A DNA stretch of 64,000 nucleotides from the NCBI RefSeq assembly GCF_003116095.1, contig NZ_LGRA01000018.1, forward strand, positions 451,932 to 515,931, given 5' to 3'. The translations under genes were made by a program, and so were the position numbers. Source of the DNA: Azospirillum sp. TSO35-2 (lineage in GTDB: Bacteria > Pseudomonadota > Alphaproteobacteria > Azospirillales > Azospirillaceae). Positions 9,280 through 17,347 of the stretch are shown piece after piece (the stretch's first letter is position 1; the number at the start of each line of letters is the position of its first letter). The notes below the pieces were generated by a model. The model did not search any database and was not told where the DNA came from. It saw only the letters and a list, made by a program, of their open reading frames with translations.

Positions 9280-9594
9280 ATGTCTCTCGAAACGATCGAA
9301 TTCACCGTCGCCGGGGATGGCCGGTCCGTCTCCCTCTCCAGGCGTGCCCATTGCGGCGTGGTCGGCTCCGGCGACCTTGAAGTGTTGCTCGAGCCCAAGA
9401 CCGCCGACGCCGCGGTGTCGGTGCGGATCGTGACCCCCGTCAAGGGCTTCGACGCCCTGTGGAAGCGCGTGGTCGAGCATTTCGTCGCCGAAACCGGCCT
9501 GTCCGGCCTGTCCATCGACATCAACGACAACAACGCCTCGCCCGCCATCGTCGCCCTGCGCCTGCGTCAGGCGCTGGCCGAGGCGCAGGGCTGA
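9280..9594 (+). CDS. madE: Malonate decarboxylase acyl carrier protein (delta subunit)
   Basis: Carries the 2'-(5''-phosphoribosyl)-3'-dephospho-CoA group whose thiol bears acetyl or malonyl. The 104-aa size is normal for MadE/MdcC. The segment CGVVGSGDLEVLLEP (about residues 28-42) has the Ser-Gly-Asp context in which the prosthetic group is attached to serine. The C-terminal DINDNNASPAIVALRLRQAL is family-typical. Ribosome site GGAG lies 9 bases upstream of the ATG. It works with the alpha subunit upstream and the two carboxyltransferase subunits downstream. Confidence 0.92.
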   Translation: MSLETIEFTVAGDGRSVSLSRRAHCGVVGSGDLEVLLEPKTADAAVSVRIVTPVKGFDALWKRVVEHFVAETGLSGLSIDINDNNASPAIVALRLRQALAEAQG

Positions 9595-9611
9595 AGCCAG
9601 GAGTTCCGAGC

Positions 9612-10568
9612 ATGCCCAACTGGAACAGACTTCAGACGAATTCCTTCCTGGAATGCAGCGCGCGCGACCGCGCCGTTGGTCTCGTCGACGAGGGGAGCTT
9701 CGTTGAACTCGGCGGTCCGTTCGACCGTCTGGTCAGCCCGCACCTCGTGGCTCTCGGCGAAGCGGTGGAGAACGACGACGGCATCGTGACCGGCGTCGGT
9801 CGCATCGGCGCCCGCCCGGTCTTCGTGATCTCGCAGGAAGGCCGCTTCATCGGCGGGTCGGTCGGCGAGGTCGGCGGCGCCAAGATGGTCGGCATCATCG
9901 ACATGGCGATCGACTTCAACGATCGTCTGGTCGCCGAGTTCCCCGACCTGCCGCCGTCGGCCCGTCCGCTGGTCGCCATCTCCTTCGAGACCGGCGGCGT
10001 CCGCCTGCACGAGGCCAACGCCGGCCTTCTCGCCCACGCCGAGGTGATGGACGCCCTGCAGCGCGCCCGCCACAAGGTGCCGGTCGTCGCGCTGATCGGT
10101 TCGCGCATCGGTTGCTTCGGCGGCATGGGCTTCGTCGCCGCCGCCACCGACGCCATCGTCATGAGCGAGTTCGGTCGCCTCGGCCTTACCGGCCCGGAGG
10201 TGATCGAGCAGGAAATGGGCAAGGACGAGTTCGATGCGTCGAACCGCGCGCTGGTGTACCGGACGACCGGTGGCCGTCACAAATACGTGATGGGCGACGC
10301 CAACTTCCTGGTCGACGACACCGTCGCCGCCTTCCGCGCCCAGCTCGCCGACCTGTGCGCCCTGCCGGTCTCGTCCTTCGAGGCGATGCGCCGGATCGGA
10401 TCGCCGGAACTGGTCGAGAAGCAGCTGCGCGGCGTCGCGCTCGCCGCGGAACTCAAGCCGTCCGACGCGCGCGACGTCTGGCGCCACGCCGGCAACAACG
10501 ACCCTGTCGGTCTCGCCGACGGTCCGCTCGCGGACTTCCGCAAGTCCGTCCGCCGTCTGGCCCTGTGA
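9612..10568 (+). CDS. madC: Malonyl-S-ACP:biotin-protein carboxyltransferase subunit MadC
   Basis: With MadD, moves the carboxyl group from malonyl-S-ACP to biotin on MadF. The 318-aa protein has a crotonase-type carboxyltransferase fold with the SFETGGVRLHEANAGLLAHAEV segment characteristic of this subunit and a VALIGSRIGCFGGMGFVAA oxyanion region. I chose the ATG at 9612 (MPNWNRLQ), which follows AGGAG; the frame is open further upstream, but that part overlaps madE and is not conserved. The gap to madD is 16 bases. Confidence 0.92.
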   Translation: MPNWNRLQTNSFLECSARDRAVGLVDEGSFVELGGPFDRLVSPHLVALGEAVENDDGIVTGVGRIGARPVFVISQEGRFIGGSVGEVGGAKMVGIIDMAIDFNDRLVAEFPDLPPSARPLVAISFETGGVRLHEANAGLLAHAEVMDALQRARHKVPVVALIGSRIGCFGGMGFVAAATDAIVMSEFGRLGLTGPEVIEQEMGKDEFDASNRALVYRTTGGRHKYVMGDANFLVDDTVAAFRAQLADLCALPVSSFEAMRRIGSPELVEKQLRGVALAAELKPSDARDVWRHAGNNDPVGLADGPLADFRKSVRRLAL

Positions 10569-10584
10569 TCGGGAGAAAGACCCC

Positions 10585-11475
10585 ATGGAAACTCTTTTGG
10601 GACAAGGCCGCGCGGCCATCGACCTGATCGTCGACGCCGGCAGCTTCACCGAGGGCACCGTCGGTGCCCGGACCTTCGACGACCCGGACTTCGGCCCCGG
10701 CGCCGTGGTCGGCACCGCTTCGCTCGAGGGTGAGACGGTCACCGTCATCGCCTCCGACGCCGAGGCCTTCAACGAGAAGTTCCCGGTCGTCTATTCGGGC
10801 ATCATCGGTCTGGAGGAAGGCTACAAGATGGCGCAAGCCGTCTACGCCACCCTCGCCGCCGACGCCGAGAAGGCGGCGGCCAGCAAGCGCCCGATCGTGC
10901 TGATCGTCGACACCCCCGGCAACGGCCCGGGCAAGGTCGAGGAGATCTTCGGCATGAACAAGGCGACCGGCGCCTACCAGCTGGCGCTGGCCGAGGCGCG
11001 GCTCGCCGGCCATCCGATCGTCGCCATGGTGGTGGGGCGCGCCATTTCCGGCGCCTTCCTCTGCCATGGCTTGCAGGCCGACCGCATCCTCTCCCTGACC
11101 TCCGAGTTCCAGACGATGATCCACGTGATGCCGATCACCTCGGTGTCGCGCATCATCAAGAAGGACGTCGAACTGCTCGAGGCGCTGGCGAAGTCGAACC
11201 CGGTCTTCGCCGCCGGTCCGGCCTTCTTCTTCAAGCTCGGTGGCGTGGAGCGGCTGGTCGAGACGATCGACGGCATGCGCCCGGCCATCGCCGCCCAGAT
11301 CGCCGACATCCGCAAGGCCAAGGCCGACAAGGCCGCGACGGCGCTGACCGGTCCGCGCGGCCGCGGCGCACTCGGCGCCGAGCGGGGCGGCCGCACGGTG
11401 CGTCCGAAGGTCCAGGAGCTGCTGCGCTCCGAGTTCGCCGCCGTCGAGGAACGCTTCCGCCCGCGCGCCAACTGA
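10585..11475 (+). CDS. madD: Malonyl-S-ACP:biotin-protein carboxyltransferase subunit MadD
   Basis: Partner of MadC in the carboxyltransferase. The 296-aa protein has the second crotonase-type domain: DTPGNGPGKVEEIFGMNKATGAYQ region followed by VVGRAISGAFLCHGLQADRI, typical of MadD/MdcE. The C-terminal 35 residues are basic (GPRGRGALGAERGGRTVRPK). Ribosome site GGGAG precedes the ATG at 10585. The order madC-madD-madH is that of a biotin-dependent mad operon; biotin-independent mdc operons use related subunits but lack madB, madF and a biotin ligase, all of which are here. Confidence 0.92.
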   Translation: METLLGQGRAAIDLIVDAGSFTEGTVGARTFDDPDFGPGAVVGTASLEGETVTVIASDAEAFNEKFPVVYSGIIGLEEGYKMAQAVYATLAADAEKAAASKRPIVLIVDTPGNGPGKVEEIFGMNKATGAYQLALAEARLAGHPIVAMVVGRAISGAFLCHGLQADRILSLTSEFQTMIHVMPITSVSRIIKKDVELLEALAKSNPVFAAGPAFFFKLGGVERLVETIDGMRPAIAAQIADIRKAKADKAATALTGPRGRGALGAERGGRTVRPKVQELLRSEFAAVEERFRPRAN

Positions 11476-11505
11476 CGCGCGGACGGTGAGGAAAGGGGGT
11501 GTGTC

Positions 11506-12594
11506 ATGTCCGAGATCTTCGAACAATACGCGGCGGTCGCCGACGCCTTCTCGACCGTGCCGACTTTCGCCGAGATGCCGCGCCGCACGCTGGCGGACAA
11601 GGGCATCGCCGGTCCGACGGCCGCGCACGTCGTCGAGGAGGTGCACACACCCTTCAACCTCGCCTATCTGACCTTCACGACGGGATCGTCCGCGTTCCAG
11701 AACATCGTCGGTGTCGCCCACAGCGAGATCGAGGCACGCTGCGACGCGACCCGCCGGGTGATGGAGGCCATCGGGGCGAAGCCGGGCGACCGGATGCTCG
11801 TCACCTACCCGCCGCTCGTCAACGTCTTCTCCCGTCTGGCGTTGGAGCGCTGCGGCATCGAGTGGTTCTTTCTCGACCGGTCGAGCCGCGGGGCCTTCAT
11901 CACCGCCTTCTGCCGGCAGCGCCCGGACATCGTGCTGGGTGAATCGTCCTTCATCCGGGCCAGCATCGGCGAGGCCGTCTCCCTCGGCCTGGCCGGCGAC
12001 TTCCCCGGGCAGTGCCGCATCGTCGTGGCGGGCACGCCGCTGGATCTCGACCTTCTGAGCCGGGTCGAGCGCTTCGGCTGGCCGGTCCACGACCTTTACG
12101 GCTGCCAGGAATTCGGCTGGCTCACCCTCGACGGCCATTCGCTGCGCGACGATCTCTCGCTCGCGCCGTCGCCGGCCGGCGAGGGGTGGGCGGAACTGGT
12201 GGTCGGCGGACTGCCGACCGGTGACAGCTTCCCGATCTCGGAGACCGGCCACGTGTGCTCCCCGACCGGGCGGATCATCAGCTACCGCCGCCGGCGCACG
12301 CATCCCGAATACGAGGTCGTCGTGCGGGCCACGACGCTCGCCAACCGCGAGACCGTCGAACGGGCCGCCCGCACCATCCTGCGCATCAAGGGCCGGGTGG
12401 TGAAGGTGGATCCCGGCCTGCAGACCTCGGCCCCCGCCACCGTTCTTCATCTCGTCCCCGGCATCGGCCACGGGGCGGACCCCTTCGAGGTGCGTGGCCC
12501 CGTTGCCACCCGCGCCTTCGACGATCTCGTCCGTGCCCAGGCCGACGTCCAGGCGATGTCGAAGACCGATCCGACCTGGACGAAGACGCGATGA
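11506..12594 (+). CDS. madH: Deacetyl-ACP:acetate ligase (MadH-like adenylate-forming enzyme)
   Basis: Activates the decarboxylase by acetylating the free thiol of the acyl carrier protein with acetate and ATP. The 362-aa protein resembles adenylate-forming enzymes of the phenylacetate-CoA ligase type: FTTGSSAFQNIVGV (phosphate-binding loop position), GAKPGDRMLVTYPPLVNVFS, and DLYGCQEFGWLTLDG (adenine-binding motif position). It is shorter than a full acyl-CoA synthetase. Its position before madK matches the mad gene order. The stop overlaps the madK ATG (12591-12594). The assignment to the acetate ligase role comes from context; no other enzyme in the cluster could fill it. Confidence 0.82.
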   Translation: MSEIFEQYAAVADAFSTVPTFAEMPRRTLADKGIAGPTAAHVVEEVHTPFNLAYLTFTTGSSAFQNIVGVAHSEIEARCDATRRVMEAIGAKPGDRMLVTYPPLVNVFSRLALERCGIEWFFLDRSSRGAFITAFCRQRPDIVLGESSFIRASIGEAVSLGLAGDFPGQCRIVVAGTPLDLDLLSRVERFGWPVHDLYGCQEFGWLTLDGHSLRDDLSLAPSPAGEGWAELVVGGLPTGDSFPISETGHVCSPTGRIISYRRRRTHPEYEVVVRATTLANRETVERAARTILRIKGRVVKVDPGLQTSAPATVLHLVPGIGHGADPFEVRGPVATRAFDDLVRAQADVQAMSKTDPTWTKTR

Positions 12595-13322
12595 CAGCCG
12601 CACCAACCCTCCCGGTGCTGACGCGGCACGTCATGATCGACATCGAGCCGGACCATCGCCGTCTCGTTGCCGATGCGCTCCGCGACGGTCTCCTGCCGAT
12701 GCATCGCCGTCCCGACGTGGAGGATCGCGTCCGCGACGTCTTCCTGGCTACGGCGGTTCCGGGGATCGTCTGCACGCCCAAGGCGGCGCTGCCGGCGGGA
12801 CGGATCCAGATCGGCGTGTCCTTCCCCTTCCGCGAGGACGGGGTGCGGGTGCGCTCCGCCGTGGCGCTGCCTTGCGGCGGCGTCGGCAAGGTCCACACCC
12901 CCTGGGATGTCGCCGGCCGCATCGGTGCGGGCGCCTTCCCGGCGGCGGAGGAGCTGCTGGAGCTCGTCGAACTCGGCCGTGCCCATGGCATCGCCGTTGG
13001 CCTCTTCGGATCGGCGGCGCTCCAGGCATTGACCGGTCTTCCCTACATGGAGCCGCGGTCCGACATCGACGCGGTCGTCGTCGCCCGCTCGGCCGCCGGA
13101 CTGCGCTCCTTCCATGCCGCGCTTGCGGATTTCGCAGGGCGGCACAACCGATCCTGCGACGTCGAAGTCGCCGTTCCCGGCGGCCTCGGCATCAAGCTCA
13201 CAGAACTCGTGTCGGACGTCGCCGCGGTCGTAGGCCGCGGCATGAACGGCGTCCGTCTCGTCGATCGACGCCGGGTGCTCGATGAGATCGACACGTTGCC
13301 CCCCTCGGCCCCGGCGCCGTGA
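12591..13322 (+). CDS. madK: Phosphoribosyl-dephospho-CoA transferase, holo-ACP synthase (MadK/MdcG)
   Basis: Transfers the phosphoribosyl-dephospho-CoA group made via MadG onto apo-MadE. The 243-aa protein has a nucleotidyltransferase-type active site: VGLFGSAALQALTG followed by RSDIDAVV, that is GS...DxD. The N-terminal half (HVMIDIEPDHRRL, SFPFREDGVRVRSAV) is the variable MdcG region. Start chosen at 12591, where ATGA overlaps the madH stop; the frame is open further upstream inside madH. Together with madG it makes the operon self-sufficient for its prosthetic group. Confidence 0.88.
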   Translation: MTAAPTLPVLTRHVMIDIEPDHRRLVADALRDGLLPMHRRPDVEDRVRDVFLATAVPGIVCTPKAALPAGRIQIGVSFPFREDGVRVRSAVALPCGGVGKVHTPWDVAGRIGAGAFPAAEELLELVELGRAHGIAVGLFGSAALQALTGLPYMEPRSDIDAVVVARSAAGLRSFHAALADFAGRHNRSCDVEVAVPGGLGIKLTELVSDVAAVVGRGMNGVRLVDRRRVLDEIDTLPPSAPAP

Positions 13323-13358
13323 ACCCGGGCCACAGGCCCACATCAAGGAGTAGAAACC

Positions 13359-13568
13359 ATGGAACTCAAGTCGAAGATGCCGTCCAAGATCGACGCCATC
13401 AAAGTCGCCGTCGGCGACAGCGTGACCAAGGGCTTCGAGCTGGCGGTGCTCGAGGCGATGAAGATGAAGAATCCGCTCATCTGCCCGGTCGACGGCATCG
13501 TCAAGTCGATCGCCGTTGCGGTCGGCGACCGCGTCAAGCCGGGCGCGCTGATCATGGTCGTCGAGTGA
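13359..13568 (+). CDS. madF: Biotin carboxyl carrier protein of malonate decarboxylase
   Basis: Carries the carboxyl group from MadC/D to the MadB pump on biotin. The 69-aa protein is a minimal biotinyl domain. The biotinylation motif EAMKM covers residues 32-36, so Lys35 is the modified residue. There is no linker or extra domain. The ATG follows a GGAG site. It is the last enzyme gene before a strong hairpin at 13582-13613 and the transporter genes. BirA in the same operon is the likely ligase. Confidence 0.95.
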   Translation: MELKSKMPSKIDAIKVAVGDSVTKGFELAVLEAMKMKNPLICPVDGIVKSIAVAVGDRVKPGALIMVVE

Positions 13569-13581
13569 TCTGAGCAAAGCA

Positions 13582-13613
13582 CTCCCGGGGCCCGCATCGT
13601 CCGGCCCCGGGAG
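13582..13613 (+). terminator. Strong GC hairpin between madF and madL (attenuator or mRNA-stabilising element)
   Basis: An 11-bp perfect inverted repeat, CTCCCGGGGCC (13582-13592) and GGCCCCGGGAG (13603-13613), with a 10-base loop, starts 14 bases after the madF stop. No U-tract follows, so it may be a partial terminator or an mRNA 3'-end stabiliser that separates expression of the enzyme genes from madLM. The next start is 138 bases further on. Confidence 0.65.
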
Positions 13614-13751
13614 CCCGACTTCCGTCGAACAGTTCTGACAAAACTGGCGAGCGGTGAAGTCGATGCGGTTGCACAGAAAATAAACCACCCCTGAATGCGG
13701 GGCGCCGCCCTTCCGGGTCCGCGTCGGCATTCTCTTCGAGGAAATCGCCAA

Positions 13752-14150
13752 ATGATCATCTACGGAGTGATGGTCCTGGGTCTGTGCATGTTCGTCGGAA
13801 CAGCGATCGGCCTGACCCTCGGCATTCTGCTCGGAATCCCCAGCGACATCGGCGGCGTCGGCTTCGCCATGCTGCTGCTCGTCTTCGTGACGCCATGGGT
13901 GAAAAGCAAAGGCTGGCTGCCCAAGGCGTCGGAGGACGGCATCATGTTCTGGAACGCCATGTACATCCCCGTCGTCATCGCCATGGCGGCGACCCAGAAC
14001 GTCGCGGCCGCCCTGTCGGGTGGCTGGATCGCCTTCATCGCCGGGATTCTGTCCGTCGTCGTCTGCTTCGCCCTGATCCGTCCGCTGGCGGCGATGGCGG
14101 GAGCGGCGACATCGAGCTTCGGCGACGAAGCCGAGTCCACGCAATCCTGA
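13752..14150 (+). CDS. madL: Malonate transporter MadL subunit
   Basis: Small membrane subunit of the MadLM malonate carrier (cation symport). The 132-aa protein begins MIIYGVMVLGLCMFVG and has about four hydrophobic helices, with a SDIGGVGFAMLLL region. I chose the ATG at 13752 after a GAGG site; an in-frame ATG at 13695 would add 19 non-conserved residues. The gap to madM is 16 bases. It brings the substrate of the upstream decarboxylase into the cell. Confidence 0.9.
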   Translation: MIIYGVMVLGLCMFVGTAIGLTLGILLGIPSDIGGVGFAMLLLVFVTPWVKSKGWLPKASEDGIMFWNAMYIPVVIAMAATQNVAAALSGGWIAFIAGILSVVVCFALIRPLAAMAGAATSSFGDEAESTQS

Positions 14151-14166
14151 GCGGAGAGACATCGCC

Positions 14167-14934
14167 ATGAACACCCCATTCGTCGCATCCCTGGTCGGTG
14201 ACCGCCCGCTGATCTTTGCCTTCGTGGTCGTCGGCCTCCTGACCTGGCTCTGCTTCGCCTTCTCCAAGCACATCACCAAGGGCCGCATCCACGGTTCGGC
14301 GGTGGCGATCATCATCGGCCTGGTCCTTGCCTATATCGGCGGCGTCTCCACCGGCGGCAAAAAGGGCATCGCCGACATCCCGATGTTCGTTGGTTTCGCC
14401 CTGATGGGCGGCGCCATGCTGCGCGACTTCTGCATCGTCTCGACCGCCTATGGCGTGAAGCTCGAGGAACTGAAGAAGGCCGGTCTTGCCGGCTTCCTGT
14501 CGCTGGTCATCGGCACCGCTCTTGCCTTCGTCGTCGGCGTCGCCGTCGCCTATGCCTTCGGCTACCGCGACACCGCCTCGCTGACCACCATCGGTGCCGG
14601 TGCGGTGACCTTCATCGTCGGCCCGGTGACCGGTACGGCGGTCGGCGCCTCCTCGACCGTCATCGCCCTGTCGGTCGCCGCCGGCGTCGTGAAGTCCATC
14701 GCGGTGATGATCCTGACGCCGTTCCTGGCCAAGCCCTTCGGCCTGACCAACCCGGCCGCGGCCATGGTCTATGGCGGGCTGATGGGAACCACCAGCGGCA
14801 CCGCCGCCGGTCTCGCCGCCACCGACGCACGCCTCGTGCCCTACGGCGCGCTGACCGCGACCTTCTACACCGGCTTCGGCTGCCTCGTCTGCCCGTCCAT
14901 TGGCTTCATCGTGATGAAGACGATCTTCGGTTGA
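14167..14934 (+). CDS. madM: Malonate transporter MadM subunit
   Basis: Large membrane subunit of the MadLM carrier, 255 aa, the usual length. It is hydrophobic throughout, with GLVLAYIGGVSTGGKKGIAD, a GAGAVTFIVGPVTGTAVGASS segment and the C-terminal GGLMGTTSGTAAGLAATDARLVPYGAL region typical of MadM. The ATG follows GAGAG. It is followed by 124 bases and then the biotin transport genes on the same strand. Confidence 0.92.
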   Translation: MNTPFVASLVGDRPLIFAFVVVGLLTWLCFAFSKHITKGRIHGSAVAIIIGLVLAYIGGVSTGGKKGIADIPMFVGFALMGGAMLRDFCIVSTAYGVKLEELKKAGLAGFLSLVIGTALAFVVGVAVAYAFGYRDTASLTTIGAGAVTFIVGPVTGTAVGASSTVIALSVAAGVVKSIAVMILTPFLAKPFGLTNPAAAMVYGGLMGTTSGTAAGLAATDARLVPYGALTATFYTGFGCLVCPSIGFIVMKTIFG

Positions 14935-15058
14935 GGTCTTCGCCCCGCCGTTGGAGGGGGCGCCACAGCCCCTTTTCGATCACGAACGGCCAGTCGTGAA
15001 GAGTTGCTGGCCCGCGGCGGCTGGCGTGTTCGCAAAGCCAGCCGAGAGGAAAGTCACC

Positions 15059-15958
15059 ATGCGCTTGATAGGTCGACTGCCGGACATGCTGCGCCGCCTG
15101 CCGAAAGCCATCGGCGAGGGGGCGGACGAGGGTGCCGTCGCCGGAGGGCGCCGATCGGTCCTCCTCAGCAGGGGATCGATACGCCACGTGGCCTTCTACC
15201 CGGTTTCGCCGCTGACTGCGGTCGCCGGCGACCCGGTCACGGCCGAGCGACCCGTCGTCGAACGGCCTTTCGAGCCCCGCTCCGGCGGCCAGACGATCGT
15301 CTTCTCCGATGTCCGGCTCGACCGCGGCGGCCGCAGGACCCTGGCCGGCATCGATCTGGTCATCGAGGAACGCCGTGTCGGCGTGCTCGGCCTCAACGGC
15401 TCGGGCAAGTCGAGCCTCCTGAAGCTGATGGTGGGACTGCTCGCGCCGACATCCGGCAGCGTCAGCGTCGACGGGCTCTCGCCCCGTGCCGATGCCGCGA
15501 CCGTTCGGACGCGCACCGGCTTTCTGTTCCAGAGCGCCGACAACCAGATCGTCCATCCGATCGTGCGTGAGGACCTGGCGTTCGGCTTGGACGGCGATGC
15601 CGAGGAGGTCGACGCCGCCATCGCCGGGGCGCTCGACCGGCTGGGCATCGCGACGCTGACCGACCGCCGCATCCACGAGCTGTCGGGCGGCGAACGCCAA
15701 CTGGTCGCGCTGGCCGGTGTCCTCGCGCGCAACCCGCGCACCATCCTGTTCGACGAGCCGACCTCGCAGCTCGACCTCGCCAATCGCAACCGCCTGTGCG
15801 ACGTCCTTGCCGGCTTGCCGCAGCAGGCCGTCGTCGTCACCCACGACCTCGATCTCGTCGCCGGCTTCGACCGGGTGCTTGTGGTCGGCGACGGGCGCAT
15901 CGTCGCCGACAGCGATCCGGCGGATGCGGTCGCCTTCTATCGGCGGAGGTACGGATGA
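15059..15958 (+). CDS. bioM: Biotin ECF transporter ATPase BioM, with unusual N-terminal extension
   Basis: ATP-binding subunit of an energy-coupling-factor biotin importer. With the ATG at 15059, which follows GAGAGGA at good spacing, the protein has 299 aa. The ABC core begins near residue 79: Walker A GLNGSGKSS (111-119), Q-loop FLFQSADNQIVHPIVRED, signature LSGGERQ, Walker B TILFDEPTSQLD, and switch His in VVTHD. The first ~78 residues (MRLIGRLPDMLRRLPKAIGE onward) are not part of a normal BioM of about 220 aa. An internal GTG could give a shorter form. The stop overlaps the bioN ATG. Its place after a biotin-enzyme operon makes biotin the likely substrate. Confidence 0.88.
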   Translation: MRLIGRLPDMLRRLPKAIGEGADEGAVAGGRRSVLLSRGSIRHVAFYPVSPLTAVAGDPVTAERPVVERPFEPRSGGQTIVFSDVRLDRGGRRTLAGIDLVIEERRVGVLGLNGSGKSSLLKLMVGLLAPTSGSVSVDGLSPRADAATVRTRTGFLFQSADNQIVHPIVREDLAFGLDGDAEEVDAAIAGALDRLGIATLTDRRIHELSGGERQLVALAGVLARNPRTILFDEPTSQLDLANRNRLCDVLAGLPQQAVVVTHDLDLVAGFDRVLVVGDGRIVADSDPADAVAFYRRRYG

Positions 15959-16626
15959 GCGCAACGCGTGGCCAGTCGCGTGGCAGATCGGCGGGACGGT
16001 CCGGAGCCGTCGCCGGGTTGTGTGTCCTCGCCGGCCTCGGAACGGTGCTGACCCAGATCGATCGCATCGAGTTCCTGGCGATGGCCGCGGTTGCGGTTCC
16101 TGCCGGACTCGTCGTCGCCAGCGGCTCGTTTCGGACGTCTTTCCGGGATATCAGGACCACGTTGCTGATCGTCGCGATCACCGCGCTCCTGGACGCGGTG
16201 ACGGGGGGTGGTCTGAGCGGTCTTCGGCTTTTCCTGCGCTTTTCGGCGCTGGTCTGCGCCGCCCAGATCGTCACGACCCTGTGGAGCTGGGCCGAACTCG
16301 GCGATGCGGTGGTCGTGCTGCTGCGCCCCTTCGAGCGCATCGGCCTGCTCGACGCCGAGCGGTGCGCCTTCACCCTGATGCTCGCCATCCGCTTCGTTCC
16401 GGTGATGTCGGAAGAGATCGCGGAGATACGCGAGGCGCAGGCGTTGCGCGGGCGCAACCGATCCGTCCTTGCCTTGGCGGTCCCTCTCGCGCTGCGGATC
16501 CTGCTGCGTGCCGAAGAGATTGCCGAAGCGGTCGACCTGCGCGCCGGACGCTCGGTGCGAACCCATCACCGCGATGGACGCACGTCCATCATAAATCCCT
16601 CTCTTTCCTCGCGAGCCGCCTCATGA
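15955..16626 (+). CDS. bioN: Biotin ECF transporter transmembrane protein BioN (EcfT family)
   Basis: Membrane coupling subunit between BioM and BioY. The 223-aa protein starts MSATRGQSRG at an ATGA overlap with bioM. It has four to five hydrophobic segments and the EcfT coupling region EEIAEIREAQALRGR with the Ala-Arg-Gly-type signature, then a second cytoplasmic helix with EEIAEAVDLRAGR. The stop overlaps the bioY ATG (16623-16626), so bioM-N-Y are translationally coupled. Confidence 0.9.
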   Translation: MSATRGQSRGRSAGRSGAVAGLCVLAGLGTVLTQIDRIEFLAMAAVAVPAGLVVASGSFRTSFRDIRTTLLIVAITALLDAVTGGGLSGLRLFLRFSALVCAAQIVTTLWSWAELGDAVVVLLRPFERIGLLDAERCAFTLMLAIRFVPVMSEEIAEIREAQALRGRNRSVLALAVPLALRILLRAEEIAEAVDLRAGRSVRTHHRDGRTSIINPSLSSRAAS

Positions 16627-17198
16627 ACAGCGTGGCACCATCGCTCGGTTTCCGTGACATGACCCTGGCCGCACTGGGCGCCGGAATGGTTGTGGCGCTC
16701 GGTGCGACACCACCGATCCCGCTCGGCATCCTGCCGGTTCCCATAACATTGCAGACGTTCGGCGTGATGCTGGCCGGCCTCGTGCTCGGCCCGCGCCGGG
16801 CGGTGACCGCGATGCTGGTGTTCGTCGCGCTTGTCGCTTTGGGGCTGCCCGTTCTCGCCGGCGGTCGCGGCGGCCTCGGCGTTCTCGTCGGGCCGAGCGC
16901 CGGGTATCTCTATGGCTGGATTCCCGCCGCGTTCGTCGTCGGCGGTCTCGCCCGCCGATTCGAGCGGATCGGCAACCCCCTTGTCCGTGGGGCAAGCGAC
17001 GTCGCCGCCTGCCTGCTCGGCGGCGTGATCATCGTCCACGCGTGCGGGGTGGTCTGGCTCTCGCTGGTCACCGGGCTGGGTTGGTGGACAGCCTTGTCCG
17101 GAACGCTCCTTTTTGCGCCCGGCGACATCGTCAAAGCGATCCTCGCCGCGGTTGTGTGCCGGCGGATCGAAACCTTCATCACACTCGACCGTCGCTGA
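16623..17198 (+). CDS. bioY: Biotin-binding S component BioY
   Basis: Substrate-capturing membrane subunit of the biotin importer. The 191-aa protein has the BioY signatures PVPITLQTFGVMLAGLVLGPRR near residue 39, the GRGGLGVLVGPSAGYLYGW segment, and a C-terminal FAPGDIVKAILA motif. It is the last gene of the plus-strand run that starts at madG. It ends 150 bases before the 3' end of the convergent HutP-like gene. Confidence 0.95.
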   Translation: MNSVAPSLGFRDMTLAALGAGMVVALGATPPIPLGILPVPITLQTFGVMLAGLVLGPRRAVTAMLVFVALVALGLPVLAGGRGGLGVLVGPSAGYLYGWIPAAFVVGGLARRFERIGNPLVRGASDVAACLLGGVIIVHACGVVWLSLVTGLGWWTALSGTLLFAPGDIVKAILAAVVCRRIETFITLDRR

Positions 17199-17347
17199 CC
17201 GACGCTTCGTTCCGTCATCGATCCCGGAGGGGTGCCGTCCGTTGAGTGAAGGTGGCCGCCAGCGTTCTGACCATGGCTGGAGCCTGGAGGGGGCGACAAC
17301 GTCCGAGCCTCCGTCCGCCGGAGTCTGGTGCCGTTTGAGGGGGGTGG

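Noticed and set aside
10453..12606. 717-codon minus-strand frame opposite madD/madH, and a similar 784-codon frame opposite madA (7126-9480)
   Set aside because: Both are antisense shadows of genes with clear family motifs; they have no ribosome site or domain.
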